DNA of 52,621 nt from Bacteroidales bacterium (GTDB lineage: Bacteria; Bacteroidota; Bacteroidia; Bacteroidales; UBA932): assembly GCA_017527415.1 (NCBI GenBank), contig JAFXQA010000018.1, positions 1 to 52,621 on the forward strand, given 5' to 3'. The notes beneath the pieces are model-generated. The model was given only the letters and a program-made list of their open reading frames with translations, was not told where the DNA came from and did not search any database. Each line of letters starts with the position of its first letter. Position 1 is the first letter of the stretch. This document shows positions 50,181-52,621 of the stretch, in pieces. The position numbers and the translations under genes were made by a program.

Positions 50181-51488
50181 CTAGAGAAGCAGGCGGTAGC
50201 CTATCGTCAAGTTGAAAGAAGCAGGGCGCTCGGTGTAGTAGCTCTGCAGGTTTGTAGGCACCTGTTGCTGCGGGAAGTGGTAAGAGAATCCGGGCTGGAT
50301 GTAGATAGCATTGTTCTCCATAAACTCCAGTTGCAGGCCTGCATCTATGTTCACGGACCAGCGATGGTCTTTCTGCAGGGTATTGTCCGTTGCGGAACTG
50401 ATAAGCCTGCCGTTCAGCCTTGTGCTGAAGCTTTCCGACGTCTCATTCGTGAATTCATACATCGGCCCTGCGGCAAGATAGACGCCTACTCCACGCCATT
50501 GAAGGGCGTTGAAATGTAGGTAGAGCGGGATTCCAAGATAGTGCAGTTCATGCTCAGCGATTTGGGTGCTGTTGCCACGGGTTGTTTCGAAGGTGGAATT
50601 CAGGGTCGTGAAGGTCAGTCCGCTTTCTACTCCCCAGTGCGGCAGGAAGTTGACCTTCACGCCAACGCCCAGGCGTGCCGATTGGCGGTGGTTGTTTTGG
50701 GTGATGGCGGGTTTGTTCCTGCCGATGATGGAAGGGTCGAAGGTGGTAGGACCACCGGATATGGATTTTGTCTGGATAGCCGGTGCAGAACCCAGCATCG
50801 AGGCTACATGTGTGGCTGCCTGCCCGCTTTGAACGACGTTCTGGGCCATCAGTCCGCTGCCGAAGACTCCCGCCTGCACACGAATCTTATGCCGCTGTCT
50901 CGGTTTGAATGGCTTCAGTGGTTCGCGTTCCAGCGGCACCACTGTTGTTTTCGGCTGATCCGTTGACGTTTCCTTCTTTTCTTTGGTTTCCGGTTCTCCA
51001 GACACGGATTTAGGGGCCCCCGGTGTCTGCCCGACCGGTTTTGCCGTTGTTTCCACTGTAACGGGAGGGGCCCAGCCTACGGGGTCCCCGGCTATCTTTG
51101 ATTGTTGGGATGTCTCTGGCTGGGAGGGGACAGGCGTGGCGGACGGGTAGAAAGAGGAACTAGCGTCCGGACTGGCGGGAGCCAATTGGGCGGCCTCCTC
51201 CACCGGTGAGACAGTATCAGATCCGACAGACTCCTGAGCCACCAGATCGCCAACTTCAACATTAACAACCGATGGATCGGCGGCAGGGCGGATGAGGATG
51301 ACAGCGGCGACGACAGCAGCGGCGGCAAGCAGGGCACCCCCCGCATACCACCATCCGGCTATGCGACGCCGCCCGGCAGCAGGCCCGGAACCGGCCTCAA
51401 CCGCTTCCCAGAGCCCCTCCGGGGCAGCTTCCGTATAACCCTCAAAGAGCTCCGGAAGATCCTCTGTCCAATCCCTCTTGCTACTCAT
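50181..51488 (-). CDS. Anti-sigma/outer-membrane beta-barrel fusion protein
   Basis: A 435-residue protein. A short acidic cytoplasmic head (1-40, DLPELFEGYTEAAPEGLWEAVE) precedes one transmembrane helix (about 46-66, WWYAGGALLAAAAVVAAVILI). A Pro/Ser/Thr-rich disordered linker (about 70-200) would cross the periplasm. The C-terminal 230 residues look like a porin-family (PorT/OMP_b-brl type) beta-barrel: alternating hydrophobic strands, GVGVKVNFLPHWGVESGLTF, LHYLGIPLYLHF and a terminal ASFNLTIGYRLLL ending. It overlaps the sigma gene by 8 nt, so it is probably the sigma factor's antagonist. Part of the linker is encoded by a GC-rich repeat resembling that in the E2 gene. Confidence 0.75.
   Translation of the reverse strand: MSSKRDWTEDLPELFEGYTEAAPEGLWEAVEAGSGPAAGRRRIAGWWYAGGALLAAAAVVAAVILIRPAADPSVVNVEVGDLVAQESVGSDTVSPVEEAAQLAPASPDASSSFYPSATPVPSQPETSQQSKIAGDPVGWAPPVTVETTAKPVGQTPGAPKSVSGEPETKEKKETSTDQPKTTVVPLEREPLKPFKPRQRHKIRVQAGVFGSGLMAQNVVQSGQAATHVASMLGSAPAIQTKSISGGPTTFDPSIIGRNKPAITQNNHRQSARLGVGVKVNFLPHWGVESGLTFTTLNSTFETTRGNSTQIAEHELHYLGIPLYLHFNALQWRGVGVYLAAGPMYEFTNETSESFSTRLNGRLISSATDNTLQKDHRWSVNIDAGLQLEFMENNAIYIQPGFSYHFPQQQVPTNLQSYYTERPASFNLTIGYRLLL
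51062..51150. repeat. GC-rich linker repeat inside the anti-sigma/barrel gene
   Basis: The plus strand reads GGGAGGGGCCCAGCC (51063-51077), then CGGGGTCCCCG, a perfect 11-nt palindrome, and later GGCTGGGAGGGG. The first block is nearly identical to GGGAGGGGCCCAAGCC in the E2 linker repeat (12697-12712), and the third to GGCTTGGGAGGGG there. Confidence 0.4.
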
Positions 51489-52065
51489 TCTTTTTTACGT
51501 ACTCTTTTATCTTCTTTGCCAGCATCGCCCTCGCCCTGAAAAACTGCGACGCCGACGAATCTTCTTTTATGCCCAGCAATTCCGCAATCTCCCGGTGGCT
51601 TTTCTTCTCGAAAACGAAAAGGTTGAAAACCGTGCGGTATCCATCCGGAAGGCTTTTTATCATCTCCGCCAACACCGCCACCGGCACATCCGGCAGGCTA
51701 TCCATCTGCTCATCCTCCACATCCGGCAGATCGTCCACATACTTCATTTTCCCGTTCGCGCGGAGGAACTTCAGCGAATCATTCACGACTATCCTGTGCA
51801 TCCACGCCTTCACGCTCCCCTCTCCCCGGTACTCGAAACTCCCGATGCGGTCGAACGCCTTCACGAAAACCTCCTGGAGAATATCCTTGACTGCCGCCCG
51901 GTCGGGCACATAGCGGGAGCAGACCGCAGTCAGAAACCCCACGTAACGTTCATAGAAAGCACGCATCCCGGAGGCATCGCCGCTGCGGACCAGGTTCAAC
52001 AGTTCCGCCTCGCTAAGGTCTCCTTGTCTTGAAGCGGAACTCCTTTTCAGCAGCCTTGCCTCCAC
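51481..52065 (-). CDS. ECF-type RNA polymerase sigma factor
   Basis: A 194-residue ECF sigma factor. Region 2 (about 30-95) includes AFYERYVGFLTAVCSRYV, AVKDILQEVFVKAF and WMHRIVVNDSLKFL; region 4 (about 130-190) includes SLPDGYRTVFNLFVFEKKSHREIAELLGI and the recognition helix region SASQFFRARAMLAKKI. The start is GTG at 52065, overlapping the NigD-like gene by about 50 nt; no ATG is available before residue 34. Its stop overlaps the start of the anti-sigma fusion gene. Its target promoters cannot be read from this window. Confidence 0.9.
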   Translation of the reverse strand: MEARLLKRSSASRQGDLSEAELLNLVRSGDASGMRAFYERYVGFLTAVCSRYVPDRAAVKDILQEVFVKAFDRIGSFEYRGEGSVKAWMHRIVVNDSLKFLRANGKMKYVDDLPDVEDEQMDSLPDVPVAVLAEMIKSLPDGYRTVFNLFVFEKKSHREIAELLGIKEDSSASQFFRARAMLAKKIKEYVKKNE

Positions 52066-52621
52066 TATCCGTCCACTTTAAAGTCAGCGTTTTATATGAA
52101 TCCCCCGTATCCGGGAGGGAGTTTATGTCAAAATAGATGATAGAATCGCCTTTAGATGTCTTCGAGTCTTCACGGGCATCGTGCACCAGCAGCAACTCAT
52201 ACGGGTCGGAAGGATTCTGCCCGGCCACGACAGTGAATCTGTGCTGCACGGAACCGTCTCCCCACCAGGTGCTGTAGTGCAAGGTGAGGAAGCCGTCCTC
52301 GCAGGAAGTCATCCAGTCTGAGATGATGTCCAGGCCATCGTTGCTTCCGGCAGGCTTGCTGGTGGTGAAAGTGCCTTTGTCCAATTGGTCGAACCAGTCG
52401 ACCGATGTCCGATAGCCATAATTCGGCACAATCTCTTTGAAAACAGTGATTCCGCACACAATGCGTTCCAGCCCCGTGTAGGTGCCATAGTAGTTTGTAG
52501 GGAACAGCCGAGTGGTATCATCCACCTGGAAATAAATGGTGTCGGTGGGAGACTTGTGTACCGTCACTATTGCGGTAAAATCCTGACTGTCAGAACCAAA
52601 ATCATTAGGGCCCATCATCTC
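52013..52621 (-). CDS. NigD-like protein, 5' end beyond window
   Basis: About 203 visible residues match the NigD-like family of Bacteroidales: FTAIVTVHKSPTDTIYFQVDDTTRLFPTN near the left end, SVDWFDQLDKG, SDWMTSCEDGFLTLHY and the end phrase SLPDTGDSYKTLTLKWTDSGG closing with FKTRRP. Family members are usually lipoproteins with an N-terminal signal, which would lie beyond the right edge; the frame is open there, so the ATG at 52618 is probably internal. It precedes and overlaps the ECF sigma gene, suggesting a shared envelope-stress or nutrient-sensing unit. Function unknown. Confidence 0.8.
   Translation of the reverse strand, partial: EMMGPNDFGSDSQDFTAIVTVHKSPTDTIYFQVDDTTRLFPTNYYGTYTGLERIVCGITVFKEIVPNYGYRTSVDWFDQLDKGTFTTSKPAGSNDGLDIISDWMTSCEDGFLTLHYSTWWGDGSVQHRFTVVAGQNPSDPYELLLVHDAREDSKTSKGDSIIYFDINSLPDTGDSYKTLTLKWTDSGGKAAEKEFRFKTRRP

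Noticed and set aside
1..52621. tRNA or rRNA genes in the intergenic gaps
   Set aside because: The gaps are short; no cloverleaf-like sequence, CCA end with T-loop GTTCGANTC, or rRNA segment was seen.

Overview
The window reads as a chromosomal segment of a Bacteroidota (Bacteroidales-type) bacterium with a fairly GC-rich genome. The evidence is internal: -7 promoter boxes of the form TAnnTTTG, a NigD-like lipoprotein family member beside an ECF sigma factor and an anti-sigma/beta-barrel fusion, surface-type GH2 and GH78 glycosidases with lipoprotein-like signals, and Bacteroidales-style gene sets (fused 2-oxoacid dehydrogenase E1 alpha/beta, yqiA-like hydrolase, cytosine permease). The genus cannot be fixed from sequence alone. 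No rRNA, tRNA or CRISPR array was found.

Layout. 1-7.1 kb: truncated rpsA (minus), pnuC plus a GH2 beta-glycosidase (plus), and convergent to them recR followed one base later by a GH78 alpha-L-rhamnosidase (minus). 7.3-11.0 kb: corA, then an accessory island with a membrane-anchored Ntn/C45-type amidohydrolase and a Y1 (HUH) REP-associated-type transposase. Three arrays of short repeats with an exact 52-bp period separate these genes. 11.0-12.2 kb: gmk-nadD (minus). 12.3-23.3 kb: a seven-gene plus-strand operon with a predicted promoter, coding for a lipoyl 2-oxoacid dehydrogenase complex (E2, E3, fused E1) followed by a PHP protein, a class II aldolase/SDR fusion, a zinc alcohol dehydrogenase and a two-domain class II aldolase. 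23.3-25.7 kb: a minus-strand set (GNAT, acid phosphatase, a C-terminal remnant of a serine-palmitoyltransferase-type enzyme, SDR). 25.7-31.4 kb: a small secreted protein, then a minus-strand group comprising an alpha/beta hydrolase, lplA, lysA, a phosphoribosyltransferase-domain protein and a cytosine permease. 31.5-33.1 kb: fba and radC.

33.3-49.7 kb is a nearly complete division and cell wall (dcw) cluster in canonical order (mraZ, rsmH, ftsL, ftsI, murE, mraY, murD, ftsW, murG, murC, ftsQ, ftsA, ftsZ) with gltX translationally coupled at its end. After that come rpiB and, at the right edge, a NigD-like gene, an ECF sigma factor and its envelope-spanning anti-sigma/beta-barrel partner, all on the minus strand.

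The most unusual material is the transposase with its 52-bp-period arrays (8.3-11.0 kb), the dehydrogenase/aldolase operon, a GC-rich repeat that seems to have entered reading frames in flexible protein linkers, and several divergent promoters whose two -7 boxes form inverted repeats. All functions are assigned by reading motifs and families from memory; no database search was run.
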